64,000 nucleotides of DNA, taken from Telopea speciosissima (lineage: Eukaryota; Streptophyta; Magnoliopsida; Proteales; Proteaceae). The DNA is taken from the NCBI RefSeq assembly GCF_018873765.1, contig NC_057924.1, positions 5,146,001 to 5,210,000 of the forward strand. The letters run 5' to 3'. Below are positions 32,620-44,637 of this stretch, in pieces. The translations under genes and the position numbers were made by a program. Numbering within the stretch: the first letter of the stretch is position 1; each line of letters begins with the position of its first letter. The notes beneath the pieces are model-generated. The model had not been told where the DNA came from. It made no database searches and was given only the letters and a program-made list of their open reading frames with translations.

Positions 32620-33329
32620 TAGGTTAGTTAAACCGTATAAAGTTTGGAATATTCCAACATCAATCATATATATCCAATCCTAATCCCTTCCTTTCCAACC
32701 CTTAAATTAACATCTTCTCTCACTAATTTAAAAAACTTCCTTTCCTTTCCTTTCCTTGCTTGAGCATTTGAGTGCATGAATGAACAAAAGCAAAACAACT
32801 CATGCGTGTTCACACACCCCACACCCAAAATCTTTGGCATCTACTCACGTGTCACCATGTGAATCGTATCATTTGAACCCCAGCTAGTTAGCTTACCCCC
32901 TCCCAACCCAACCCAACCCAACCCAACCCAACACAACACAACCCAACAGTCGATCCAAGCTGTCAACATTTCATCTTCTTTTGACACGTGGAGCATTCTT
33001 GTTAAAGAACTCGTTAACTCTCCAAGCCCACCCCCCCCCCCCCTAACATTATATTAACAAAAATTAATAACGCCCACCATATATAGTACACCTTTTCTAC
33101 TCCTCCTAATTGATTAATGGGAAAATGTAGTTTATTACCATCTAATTATCTTCATCTTTAATTTTTTATATATAATATATTGGGTCCAAACCCACCCCAA
33201 TTCACCAGCGAAAGTTACGGACTTCTTAATATATAAGACCTTCTCTTCCTCCCCAACACCAACTCCTCCTAAAATACTAAACCCACACTCTTTCCTCCTC
33301 TTCCTCCTATTCTCATCTAATCCTCCACC
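32620..33329 (+). promoter_or_regulatory. Promoter of kinase copy 2, homologous to copy 1 promoter
   Basis: TTAGTTAAACCGTATAAA, ATATATCCAATCCTAATCCC, TTAACATCTTCTCTCACTAAT and the block 32785-32872 (ACACCCAAAATCTTTGGCAT, then CTACTCACGTGTCACCATGTG) align in order with the inverse of 22930-22677. A TATA-like AATATATAAG is at 33228-33236, about 95 bp before the ATG. The G-box sits about 485 bp upstream in both copies. Confidence 0.75.
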
Positions 33330-34706
33330 ATGGGGTGGATCAGAGGCCAAACAGTCGGCCGCGGCTCTTCCGCCACCGTCTCCCTCGCTATGCATCAGCA
33401 GTCCGGAGAGTTTTTCGCCGTTAAATCTGTGGAGCTCTCGAGATCGGAATTCTTACAAAGGGAGCAGAGCATCCTTTCACTGCTCAAGTGTCCTCGCATA
33501 GTTGGGTATCTTGGCTCCGACGTCACAAATGAGAATGGTCAGCTTGTCTACAATCTCTTCATGGAGTATGTCTCTGGTGGCACCCTCATTGACGCAATTC
33601 GGCATCAAGGTGGAAGCCTCGACGAGTCTGCGATCCGGTCTCACACGCGAGCAATTCTTCAGGGGTTGGATTACCTACACAATCGTGGTCTCGTGCATTG
33701 TGACATTAAGGGTCGGAATGTCCTGGTTGGACAAAATGGAACCCAAATTGCCGACTTGGGTTGCGCGAGATGGGTTGGGGAACAGTCTCCGGCGATGCCG
33801 ATTGCAGGGACCCCTGTTTTCATGGCACCTGAAGTGGCTCGAGGTGATGAACAGAGTTTTCCTGCCGACGTCTGGGCTCTTGGGTGTACTGTAATTGAGA
33901 TGGCAACAGGACGTCCTCCATGGTCAGATGTTGCAGACCCGGTCTCTGCGCTTCACCGGATCGCATTCTCCTCTGATTTGCCAGATTTCCCAAGTTTACT
34001 ATCAGAGGAAGCAAAGGAATTTTTGTCCAAGTGCCTCAACAGAGATCCAAATGAGCGATCGACGGTTCAAGAGCTTCTTAAGCACCCATTTCTCGACGAC
34101 AACGGTTGCAGCTTACAATTGAATTTGAAGCGAATACAAAGCTTTACCTCCGCAACTTCAACTTCTCCGATGAGCATACTCGATCAAGGCATCTGGGAAT
34201 CAGTGGAGGAATCCGAGACAGAAATAGAAACAGAAATACCAGTTCACATCTCCAACAACCAATTGGTATTGGGTTCTTCTTCAAATTCTCCATCGGAAAG
34301 AATCCGGCGGCTAATCGGAGACATCCCATCTTCTTCCCCAACCCCAAGGCTACCCGATTGGACTTGGGACGAAGATTGGATCACAGTCAGAAGAAACAAC
34401 CACGAAGAACACGTTGTTTCTATGGGCCATGATCAAACCATGACACCAACAGACGAACACCCGGAAACTAGTACGTCGGCGAATACAGACTTGGTTAGTG
34501 ACGGCGAAGAGTTGGAGTCACTAGGAAGAAGCAGCTCCACCATTCACTACTCTGTAAATAGTAGTAGTAGTAGTAGCAGTCAGGGAAGCTTGTCTATTGT
34601 ATCCTGTAAATATGTTAGAGATATTGCTGTAATTTGCAATCTAAATTATGATAAGGTTAAAGGGGAAAAGAAATATTTAATTTCTTCAATTTCAATTCTT
34701 TTATAA
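33330..34706 (+). CDS. MAPKKK17/18-type protein kinase, copy 2
   Basis: This single exon encodes 458 residues and begins MGWIRGQTVGRGSSATV. Numbering in the kinase domain is the same as copy 1: Lys32, HCDIKGRN at 123-130, DLG at 142-144, APE at 166-168. The two proteins are nearly identical through residue 255 and diverge in the tail, where this copy has extra residues (including a VVSMGHDQTMTPTDEHPE stretch) and a Ser run. After the conserved CNLNYDKV, copy 1 ends with PLPNKL while this one reads on for 14 residues through KGEKKYLISS to a later stop, so its C-terminus is probably extended by a lost ancestral stop or frame change. The inferred role is the same: upstream kinase of a stress/ABA MAPK cascade. 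Confidence 0.93.
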   Translation: MGWIRGQTVGRGSSATVSLAMHQQSGEFFAVKSVELSRSEFLQREQSILSLLKCPRIVGYLGSDVTNENGQLVYNLFMEYVSGGTLIDAIRHQGGSLDESAIRSHTRAILQGLDYLHNRGLVHCDIKGRNVLVGQNGTQIADLGCARWVGEQSPAMPIAGTPVFMAPEVARGDEQSFPADVWALGCTVIEMATGRPPWSDVADPVSALHRIAFSSDLPDFPSLLSEEAKEFLSKCLNRDPNERSTVQELLKHPFLDDNGCSLQLNLKRIQSFTSATSTSPMSILDQGIWESVEESETEIETEIPVHISNNQLVLGSSSNSPSERIRRLIGDIPSSSPTPRLPDWTWDEDWITVRRNNHEEHVVSMGHDQTMTPTDEHPETSTSANTDLVSDGEELESLGRSSSTIHYSVNSSSSSSSQGSLSIVSCKYVRDIAVICNLNYDKVKGEKKYLISSISILL

Positions 34707-37700
34707 CCACCCAAATACAAATATCATAATTCTGATAATCTATCGCTCTTAAAAGACTTGACTTTAGCATGGTTATTCAGATCGATCTAAAGCTTTGGAT
34801 AGCTTCTTTCTTCACTGTTGTTTTAGGTAAGTTGGGATTTGAAACCACTCACGAGTTCGGCCCAATTAAGTAAAAATAGGGGCCCATAAACCATTACCGA
34901 GGAGATGGTCTAACGCCACCGGCTCTTAGACGAAGCTGTTCTACGTGTCCAAGCGTGAGGATAGACATCTGGAATTGCAGAACCGGTAGGAACACGTGTC
35001 CCATGATGAACGAACCGATAGGATGATGAGAACTCCCCATTTGATGTGATGTGATTGACCGACATTTTCTTTGGTGGATCCATTGAAATCTGGTGTGGAC
35101 TCTCAATTTGGCCCAGTCCATAAGTAGTACTACTTTCGAATCTGATTACCCTCTACGAAAGAAAGTGAAGAATGGAGTGAGTCCACCATATATATTATAA
35201 GGAAGAGAAAACACAGCTAATAGTTTTTTATTATTTTTTATTTTTTATAATTTATGAAAATATATAGACTAATAGTACAATGTTCAAAGAGATAAGGAAC
35301 ATTCGAACGACCGGAATAGTTGTTGTGGTTGTGGGGTTGGTGATAAAAGATTCCAATAATGAGGGTTTGGTATTGGAGGGAATTTTCAGATGATGGTGGG
35401 AAAGGGTTTGCCTGGGAAGTTTTGAGCTTTTGAGGTTTTCCAGATAAGGTTTCAAAATTAGATGGGACCAGTTGGCCTTGGTTTAATTGAACCAAAACAA
35501 GGCACTTAGAGGTGTTCTGATTCGACCCAATTTTTTATTTGGTGAAAAATCGGCCACGGAATTTCGATCAAAGAATGGGGAAAATCAACCTGAATCCAGC
35601 CACTTTATAGTTTATACTTCAACCAAGATTATTAAATATTTGAGTAATGATAGAGTAGGCCCGCGTTTATGCTAGCCCAGAGTCCCAGACCCCCAGACCT
35701 TAGGTTTGTATTTCATAGCAAAATAATTAACATTTTCTTTAAGTCTTTTTTCATGCATGATAGCATTGTGTTTTTAACATCGATGTGGATCATATAAGAC
35801 AAAAAGTTATTATAAATTTTATATTATCATTTTTAATCTTTGGAAAAAAGAAATAAGACTGGCTCCACTCCTATTGCACAAAGAAGGGCAAATGCACTAT
35901 AATTAGAATTTCAGTGCAAAACCCTTTTGTTTTCATCCTTTGACAGACAAAAGATATGTGATTTCACAGTGTAGAGGTAGGTAGTGCCCACCTTCAACTT
36001 GAGCCACTGGGATGGGCCTAACACAACCACACCTCCCCATTCTAGAATTAAGCCTAATTTTATAGGCCAACTTTGTGCTTCATGTTTAGCCATGCTAGGC
36101 CTTTGTTACCATTTTGTTTTTGTACTTGCTAGGGAGAGGGTTCTCTGGGCAACCAACCTAGAAGAATTCACCAATAAGATGCGACATAATGGTTTCATAT
36201 ATAGGAGGTTACAAGAACATTTTTTTTGAGAGAGAGAGAGAGGGCTAGTGTATCTTCTCCTTCTCTTGACTGTTCAAAGGATTTTTATTTTTTATAATAA
36301 AATAAGGATTAAATTTTCTTTCACCATGGACTTCAATAGCATCAGATGGCTAAAGGGAAATTTTTGCCAAATAATAATATGCTCATTTGTCAACCTTGGC
36401 AAAGTGGTCCACTCACTTTGAGCAATTTGAGAGATGATGTGGCAAATTTCAGTAATATGGTTTGATAGGGTTTGCCCTAGATTATCTTGGTATAAAATTT
36501 AGTAGTCCAACACTCCAACTATCTTGGCATAAAATTTGGTAGTCCAACACTCCAACTCAAATTCATAAGGCCCACTTGTATTGGATTATTCTTGTTTATT
36601 TTCAGTAGTCCATCTTTTTAACCTATAATTTTTTATTTTATTTAATCATTTCTGGCTTTATAATTCTCCCTATTTAAGACAAATTATGTTGACATTTTTA
36701 AGTAGACGAAAGACCTCCACGGCAAATAATAATAATTCAAATATTAATTTATGTGGTAGAGGGTCAATCAAATTAGTTTAGTTACAAAAGAGAAATATTA
36801 CAATATTTACATATAACAGAATGGCCGTTGAAGGGTATTAATTAATCAAGAGAACTTGTGAGTTGATTAATTACGTGTTAAGAAATACAAACGTTTCTTA
36901 GTACAATTGGCTTCATTAATAATTTTATGGGCAAGATCACTATCTGGGCGTGTAGCCCGTGCATCAGTGCGGGGACTAATAAGAGTATATGTATGAACAT
37001 CAACATGGATGTGACTGGTTTTAACCTTTTTTTTTTCCCTAATTTTATTTATCTTAGTAAAAGACTTCAACAGCCACAACCACTTTGAACCATTCAAATC
37101 ATCCTACTATTGCTTAGTTGAGCTGTTTGATCTTGGCACTTCAGCCATTTGGTCTGGGCTAGTAAATGTAGAATTCTTTTTTAAATGAAAAGCTTGTATT
37201 AGTTATATTATTTCTGTTTTTGTTTTTGGGTAAAGTATTAGTTAATTGTTTCCTTGGTTAATTGGCTTAATTAGTTGACCTTTCAAATTGAAAGTAAACC
37301 ATTTTGTCTCTTGCTAAAATTTCTTCAAGCCAAACAGAGTTTGCTGAATAATAAAATAAAACATTGAAAAATTAAGACCACCAAGATCATGTAGACCATC
37401 AACGGGATGCAAGGACATACATGAGAGGGTATTCTATCAAAAACTTGGTAAATTATTGAATTTGGGTATGAAAATTTAAACATCCAAATCTAGACCATTC
37501 CAACACACATCCAATGGTTAGAATTGATAATTCACCCTTTCACGTGGCAAAATTAACATGTTCGTTTAGAAAACTCTACACATGTCCATCTAAAATTTTT
37601 TCTGTTTTTTCAAAGCTTATCAAAAGTATATCAAGTTAGGAGTAAAAAAAGGTTTTCAAAATAATTTGAAAGTAACTTATAATGTCCTTATCAAAAGTTA

Positions 37701-40000
37701 TCATCTATTTAACATTTGTTTAGGTACTACACGAGGACTGATAGGAATTATTCTCATTGGAAAAAATAAAATTTATATGTGAAAAAAAAATAAGGTTACA
37801 AATTATTCGACATTTTCAAGGTGTCAATAAGAAAATCCCTTTATTTATTGTGAAATGGTTTTCTAGGTAACTCATATATCTGGACATGGTAACTTGGATA
37901 GGGCTCAAAATTTATAGATAGATAGGTCCAATCCAAACAGAGTTGAATAACAAGAGGATGATGTGGATTGGTGGCATGTCAAAATTAAGACCCAAATTTA
38001 ATCATATGTCCTTCGCATGATGTTCATGCACCATCGTGGTAGCCCTTAATTTATCAATTCTTTATTTTAGCAGATTTCTCCGAAGAGATTTCAATGTTTT
38101 ATGTTACCACGTGAAAACTGAGGGGGTGAATGTTCACGTAAGTGAGCGTACATGAACAACTCAGCCATTCAAATGGAACATTCCCATAAAATGGATTCTA
38201 TCTGAACAGCTGAATCGCTCACGTATGTGAAGATTCTCTGCACTCGTGAAAACTCCTCTTAGACTAAAACTTGATATATCGATTAGAAACCTTGATGTTC
38301 ACCTGTGCATAAAATAAAAAAATGGTAATTATCCATGTAACAAAAGAAGGTAATGTTTTAAAAAATCACAAGACAAATCTGAACCATCTATTATTATATT
38401 TTTTAATCTAAACCATTTGTTCCCACTTAGAATTGGGAGAATGCATAGTAATATCTAGAATATTGATACACATGCATAGCGATGTGTGTCGTTACAAAAT
38501 AGGGTAGACCATGTTCTCTCTATGTAAATATTGTCTTAAGTCTGAACAGACATGTCATCTATCCACATAACTGGAATATAACTTGTGATTTTTGAAAGCA
38601 TAATAGACCCTAGTGACAATAAAACCTACTTAACATCCTACCATAAACCATATTTTCCCCCACCATATAAGAATCTACAGAACTGAAAAATGCAACTTTT
38701 GTTTATATTTCTTTTGGGTTAAATCTTACTTGTCCGGCATTATGTGTACAAATGGGCCCAAACCCATTCAGGGAGTGGGTTGGATTTCTGCCAATCCAGA
38801 CCTGGCTCTTTTTTTTTTGGTTTGAGCCCAACTCATATCTATATAATATAATGGACAAGAGATCTCTACTTGGTCGGATGGTCTCTACACAAGTGTCTGG
38901 GTCAATGGGGGTAGAGGTGTCATCTCACAATGCCATGTGAGAGGGCATAGGAAACACTACCAAGTAGAGATCTTTTTCCCATAATATATAAATATATGGT
39001 ATATGAGCTTATAGAGACTATGGGAGATGTTTCTCTAAGCAAGCAATAATAGGAAGCACACCAAGAATTGCACCAAAATGCTATTGTACATGAGAGGACA
39101 AGAAGGTCATTTCATGTGACAAAGAGAGACAGATTTAAGTGTACCCTACTCCAGTGACTCACATATCATTCTCCCATAAAATATAAGAGAATTTTCTTTC
39201 ACCCATCTATCTAAGATCATTATTACTCTACCTGTCCTATATTACAAAACTGGTATTTCCTTGTCCACTATTTCATACCCATCCCAAGATTAAAAAAACC
39301 CATGGGCAAAGGATTCTCCATTCACCTTGGGTGTGGCTATGCAGAGAACTACCTCCTAAAATATCTATCCATATGTCGACCATTAATTAGTAGGCAAATT
39401 ATTATCATCACAAAGGTCTACTATCTTTCCAAATGTCACAAGACATTTATTCTACAATGTGAACAAATGATATGTTCATTTCAACCATTGGATAAAAAGA
39501 ACATGATTTAGATTAGCCACATATCAAATTTCAAAAATTCAATTCAATACAATGCCCCCTTAAATGTATACTAGTATTCATGCCATTAGTGTGCATTTTC
39601 CCAACTCTAAATAGGATTAAAGGGCATTTTCCTCCCCACCCATACAATAAGGTTCACCCACCATCCTAGGGTTCACAACTCTCAAGAGTTTTTGTATGTT
39701 CCAAAATTTATATATATTTTTTTTGGATGAAATTATAGCTCAGATTGGCCTCCAATCCAAATCGTCTTAATTTTTAAAACCCTGCTTGGATGTGGCTTTC
39801 ATTTACAAACTATTATCTTACATTTCCTCCCGAACAGCTAGACCCATCTCAACAGTAAATCGGTTTGTTAGGATGTCAAGGAAGGAAAGAAAAAATTTAA
39901 ATTGAGAATGAGAGAGAAAATCATAAATCAATCAGTGTATCACCATGATTATTTTTTTCTTATTATTTTTTTATTTTCTTTTCTTGGCATCTAAGGAAAA
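34707..40000. other. Intergenic, no gene recognised
   Basis: About 5.3 kb without a coding region I can support. It contains the duplicated kinase 3' flank (35090-35200), a 39-bp direct duplication at 36485-36560 (AAAATTTGGTAGTCCAACAC type), a probable palindromic MITE at about 38120-38245 (TTCACGTAAGTGAGCG and its inverse), the MITE at 38853 and otherwise AT-rich DNA. The short frames here show no family resemblance. Confidence 0.55.
38853..38980. mobile_element. Mutator-type MITE, AAGAGATCTCTACTTGG family copy 2
   Basis: Ends GGACAAGAGATCTCTACTTGG and ACCAAGTAGAGATCTTTTTCCC match the copy at 18932. Interior phrases GGTCTCTACACAAG and GAGGTGTCATCTCACAATGCC are shared too. The flanks are AT-rich and repetitive (ATAATATA), so the target duplication cannot be set exactly. 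Confidence 0.75.
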
Positions 40001-40278
40001 ACCCAATATCTGCCGGAGTAGATTAAAGATAGACAATAAACATGGCAATCTCATATTCTAAATCAAAAGAGAACCAACGTGCATTGGAAAGAGAAGACGA
40101 AGTGAAATACTCTCTACATTGGGGAGGAAAATGAAGATTTACAGTAAGCCAAGCAATCGATCCCCAGAACATTAGAAATAGAATCAAAATGTAACTAGAA
40201 GTTAGATCGAAACCCCAAAACCCATAGACAATTATGATTACATATATCGATCTAGAATTAATAAAAGCAACCAAACAT

Positions 40279-40698
40279 CTAAGAACTGGTGAATTTAGTG
40301 ACGGCTTTGGTACCCTCAGAGACAGCGTGCTTAGCCAATTCTCCAGGAAGAACGAGGCGAACAGCTGTCTGGATCTCGCGAGAGGTGATGGTGGGTTTCT
40401 TGTTGTAGCGAGCAAGCTTGGAAGACTCCTGTGCGAGCTTCTCGAAGATATCGTTGATGAAGCTGTTCATGATGCCCATGGCCTTGCTGGAGATGCCGAT
40501 GTCAGGGTGGACCTGCTTCAGCACCTTGAAGATGTAGATCTTGTAGGTCTCGGTTCCCTTCTTGTTTTTCTTCTTCTTCTTGTCTGCCGTAGCCGACCCT
40601 TCCTTCGGCGGTCTCTTCTCAGCCTTTGGCTTCTTCTCGGCCGGAGCTTTCTCTGCTGGCTTCTTCTCTGCGGGTTTTTTCTCAGCCTTGGGCGCCAT
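40279..40698 (-). CDS. Histone H2B
   Basis: This single exon encodes 139 residues and starts [20 protein letters not shown]. Residues 1-45 are the Lys/Ala/Pro-rich tail. The histone fold follows with [40 protein letters not shown] and the C-terminal [20 protein letters not shown], then TSS. The Lys in AVTKFTSS (about residue 135) corresponds to the conserved C-terminal monoubiquitination site. H2B pairs with H2A in the nucleosome core. An intronless coding region is usual for plant H2B. The GA-rich stretch just before the ATG is leader. Confidence 0.97.
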   Translation of the reverse strand: MAPKAEKKPAEKKPAEKAPAEKKPKAEKRPPKEGSATADKKKKKNKKGTETYKIYIFKVLKQVHPDIGISSKAMGIMNSFINDIFEKLAQESSKLARYNKKPTITSREIQTAVRLVLPGELAKHAVSEGTKAVTKFTSS

Positions 40699-40699
40699 T

Positions 40700-40870
40700 G
40701 CGGACTAGAGAGAGAGAGAGAGAGAAAGGGAGAGTGCGAGGATTTGAGCGGGAGCAGGCGGGAAAGCGGTCGATTGAAATTCGGAGAATGAATTCAAAAT
40801 GACTGGTTTAGGGTATAAATAAGAAGACTTCCGAATTCCTATTGAATGGTAGGAGTTCACGCGGATCGCT
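40700..40870 (-). promoter_or_regulatory. H2B promoter: E2F site, TATA box, histone octamer
   Basis: On the minus strand CTTTCCCGCC (40757-40766) matches the E2F consensus, TATTTATA lies at about 40814-40821, and the plus strand carries CGCGGATC at 40860-40867, the octamer known from plant histone promoters. A (GA)n leader run sits at 40707-40726. The combination predicts S-phase expression. Confidence 0.75.
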
Positions 40871-42174
40871 GACCTGTCAGTGTTATTATTCTTATGCTAG
40901 TACTACTACTTTTGCGTTGTTGGAATTTACGAGGGAACGATGAGTTTCTCATCGTTACATTTTTAAAACCGGGCCGCACAATGAATGGGATTATATAGTT
41001 CAATCTAGGGGCTCAAATGCCAACTGCAGCTAGAGAGGGAAGGTTAAGACAAGCCGACACAAGTCACACAACTACAACTATGAGGGAGGGAGGGGAAGGT
41101 GCCTTTCATCGGCACAAATGTGATCAAGAGAGTTGAACCCATGGCCTCCTGTGTTTTGGGGGGAGGGGGAAGCACTTCAATTGGGAAGTCTCTAACTAAT
41201 CGAGCAAGCAACTGTACACATAGTTCAAAATATTGAGGACAAGAGAATACTAATCAGTCGTGTAGCACGGTTTCGGTTAGACGGTTCTATACACATTTAC
41301 TATTCTATTTACTAATACTAGTTATTACTTATTACTTACTGAGTTATTAGTTTTTTTTTTTTTTTGAAAAAGGAAATCATTAATGAAGAAACGTGATTAG
41401 TTAGTGGTTGCTACTTGCTAGGTTTTGATTTTTCATTTATTAAAAAAAAAAAAAAGTTGTTAGGTTTTTAAACAGTTAGACGGTTTGGTTATAATCGATT
41501 TTAATTTTGAAATCATTGGATTAATTGGTCTAAACCAAACGAAATCGATTAAATAAACGGTGTCATTTCTAAAACCATAACCGGATTATTTAACTAAATG
41601 GTCTGTCGATTTCGATTTACACGGTTCGGTTCGATTTCGGTAAATGGTTTCAGTTTGGTTTTGACACCCTTAGACTGGGGTGGGGGGCAATAAGAGTGTG
41701 CAAGAGCATTTAATTGAATGAGATTTTTTAGTTCATTGATGGCTGATCGGTAATTTTGGTGCGGTCCTATGCCTAGGCACAGGAACCACACGACCAGTTA
41801 GCTTTCCTTTTCCCAATATTTCAATAAGCAGAATTTGCCTCCATGGATTCTGATTGCGATTAAACTAGAATTGATTGGAATCGGTCAGAAACATGGTTCG
41901 TAATCTCAGATCGATATCAGCCGAGATCGATCCTAGATCTTGACCGATTTGATACCGATCCAATGGTACGACCAAAGGGTAAAAAGTTAATAAAACCCAA
42001 TTTTAGTTAAAAAATACAAGAGTAAAGCTGTCCGATTTGAACAGATTTTGATCGATCTAGATCTATATAGGATCGGTTTCAGCCCTGACTATCTTGAGAC
42101 GGATCCCAAGATTAAGAACCATGGTCCGCCGAAAGACTCAAAACCTACTTAGACACTATAACCACTGGTTTTTT
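40870..42174. other. Intergenic with degenerate MITE-like sequences
   Basis: 41470-41690 has inverted AAACGGTTTGGTTATAATCG-type ends with GGGTGTCAAAACC, resembling a hAT MITE. 41890-42124 runs from CATGGTTCGTAATCTC to AAGATTAAGAACCATGG, an inverted pair also seen at 51580-51780. No gene was found. Confidence 0.55.
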
Positions 42175-43557
42175 GGGGTAAATAACTTGTATACCCCCAT
42201 GTACTATGGGCCGATTGCTTGACAGTCTCAAAGTTTGAAACTATTACTTGAACCCCCTTGCATTTTAAGAGAGTTTTTACAAAAGCTCTTGTTCGTTAGT
42301 CAGTCACCGTTTAGTGATGACATCATGGGTTAGAAAAATCCAAAATACCCTTTAAGGGTAATGAATTGATCATTTTACCCTTTCACTTAAACACTTTCAT
42401 CGATGAATAATCCTCTCTCTCTCTCTCTCTCTGTTGTTGTGGCGATTTGCAGACGCCACAAAAGAACGAAGCAAGCACTACCGCTTCCCATCACTTGCAG
42501 TTTGCTATTGAATGGAAACACATTTCTTTCTTTCTTTGTTTTCCCCTCCCACATGCTCAAAAACCCTAAAATGCCCAACTTTGGTTCCATCCCCATTCAT
42601 GATAGGTCCTTCAATTACTCTATTTTTAGCGAAACAAACTAGTCTGGCGATGGAGGGAGCTCTCTACTTGTTTAATTTTTGAAGGTTTTGGGTTATACGC
42701 TCTTCTTCTCCATGGAAATGCAGTTGGCGCAGAAGGAATTAGATTTCTCATGGAGAAGGAAGAAATGTATTTTGCTACTCGCAACGCTCAGCTTCACTGG
42801 TTATGGTGCTTTTAAGGTCTATTATTTGCCTTCTGTGGTGAAGAAGAACAAGATGTTTTTACTTTTTAAAGCTTCTTGGAGCCTTTACTTTCGTGGCCAA
42901 AACCGTATCCGATTCCACGAAGACAATCTCAGTCATTTCCAAGGATTTCAAGAAGTTCCTTCAATCAGATTCAGATCAAATTCCCGCTAGTTTGAAGCAA
43001 ATATCCAAAATCACGAGATCAGAAGAGTTCAATGAGTCGTTGGTTCGAGTGACACAAACTTTAACATTGGGGATTTTGCAAGCTAATCACTCTAATACAA
43101 GCAACAGAGAAGAAGCACGAACCACTTATGGCCTAACTAACCGGCTATTGGACATTCTTTTCTCTACGGTTGGCTCTAGTTTTGCTTTTGTGGTTATTGG
43201 TAGCTTTCCCAGGAGCTTGGTCTTGGATTTTATATTTTCCCTCTAGAGACATACCTTCATCCGAGAGTTGCTACGGTAAATCTTATCGAAAATTCCAATC
43301 ATCTTCTTCACCTTCATCTTTGCTGGCGATGGATTAAATCGATTTGGGGTTTTTAGGTTAAAACCTTTAAAGGGTAAGTTGGTCATTTTAATTTCACAAG
43401 TTTTAGTTGAATAACTCATAAGGGTAAAGTGGACTTTTCAATTCAACCACTAACGATAGACTAACACTGCTAGGTTTCATGGGGCTCCACATAACAGTTT
43501 CAAACATTAGGAGTGTCAATCAATTGCACCATAATACAAGGGTGTCAAAGTAATTTA
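42175..43557. mobile_element. Pack-MULE-like element carrying a PP2-A10-like gene fragment
   Basis: The left end (GGGTAAATAACTTGTATACC, then CAGTCTCAAAGTTTGAAAC) is matched in inverse by the right end (GTTTCAAACATTAGGAGTG, then AAGTAATTTACC). TIR similarity covers about 170-200 bp on each side. The flanks are T runs (six or more), as for the MULE at 23834. The interior between TIRs is host-gene-like sequence on the plus strand plus a TC microsatellite (42413-42432). Confidence 0.72.
42712..43246 (+). pseudogene. PHLOEM PROTEIN 2-LIKE A10-type gene fragment, frameshifted
   Basis: An ATG at 42712 opens MEMQLAQKELDFSWRRKKCI, then LLLATLSFTGYGAFKVYYLP. The frame must shift by one base near 42860-42875 to continue as KLLGAFTFVAKTVSDSTKTI, then SDSDQIPASLKQISKITRSE and, later, RLLDILFSTVGSSFAFVVIG, ending at TAG 43244-43246. 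The order fits the plant membrane-protein family annotated as PP2-like A10. With a frameshift, an early stop and a MULE around it, it is a captured, decayed copy. Confidence 0.78.
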
Positions 43558-43559
43558 CC

Positions 43560-44460
43560 TTTTTTAAATTTTTTTTTTTTTTTTTTTTTTTGAATCAGGC
43601 ATTGACAGGAATCAAATCCAACCAATTCGATAGGCATTGGCAATCTATTTTCGATCCTCAAACTATGGATGGGATGCAGGTTTTAGTTCAAGGTTCACTC
43701 AGCCACCAAGAAAGGGTATGGTAGCGCCTCTCTCTTCCCCTCTCACCTCATTAGTACGCTCTTCTATGCGGATTTCTCAAATAACGCTCTCCTTCGTAAT
43801 TTTTATATAAAGAAGACAATGTAGATATTTCTATTTTCCTGTCATAAAAAAAGCCCAAGCCCAAGCCTAGCCCCAACCAGAGCTTACTTATCGTGGGCCT
43901 TAACATCTAGCTCTTCCTGGGTCTGGATTCTGGACTGAGCTTTTTTTGTTTTTCATATTAACCTAAGCCCGTAACACCATAAGGATCCCTCTAAACGTAG
44001 CAATTGTATTTTCTGGTAGGCTTATTTTAAGCAAGAGAGGATTTATGCTGATGCGGATGTTTTGTTGATCTCTCTTTCTCTCACCAGATTAGGATATATA
44101 TGGAAGCTTAAATCATCCTCGTTTCTTTACTATAATGGGCTTTAGGTCTTTACCCTAAACATTGTTTATCATGCTTTATCCAAAATATTTACTTTACAAG
44201 CCTTAATTTATTTCCATATATACTCATAAGCATCAATTAACAGTACAAAGACACTGATCACTAAGATAAGCACAAGCACAGCCTCCACCACCTATGCCAC
44301 CCACTCTATTTTTGCCTTTTCTAATATAAAAATAAAAATGGAGATTTCATTAAATAAAAAAAAAGGATATATACATACATAGGATCTCATTTTGTACATT
44401 GTTCCCTTTCCGAAAAGTATATGCATGAAATCCTTATCACAAAAGAGAACTCATTAATAC
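43560..44460. other. Intergenic, no gene recognised
   Basis: A T-run at 43568-43590 follows the MULE. The remainder is repeat-like filler, including (AAGCCC)n near 43850. No coding signal. Confidence 0.5.
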
Positions 44461-44466
44461 TCTAAA

Positions 44467-44637
44467 GCAAGAGGGATGGGTACGTGTATGCTAATGGTAT
44501 ACCGTAAGTTAGCACCCTATGTGGCTATGTTTGTCTATCTTTGAAATGACTATCTTATCCCTCAAAGGAAAGAAGAAAGAGATATACACATAGGGTACTG
44601 GCTTACTATATACCGCTAGTATACCCAATCTTTTCTC
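44467..44637. mobile_element. Mutator-type MITE, 8-of-9 TSD
   Basis: The left arm GGGTACGTGTATGCTAATGG and CACCCTATGTG are mirrored by CACATAGGGTAC and CGCTAGTATACCC. The flanks are TACTCTAAA (44458-44466) and TATTCTAAA (44638-44646). Confidence 0.82.

Noticed and set aside
40234-40791. 185-residue plus-strand frame over the H2B locus
   Set aside because: It is the antisense of the H2B coding region and leader; its Leu-rich and Arg-Glu content is a mirror of the Lys-rich tail and the GA run.
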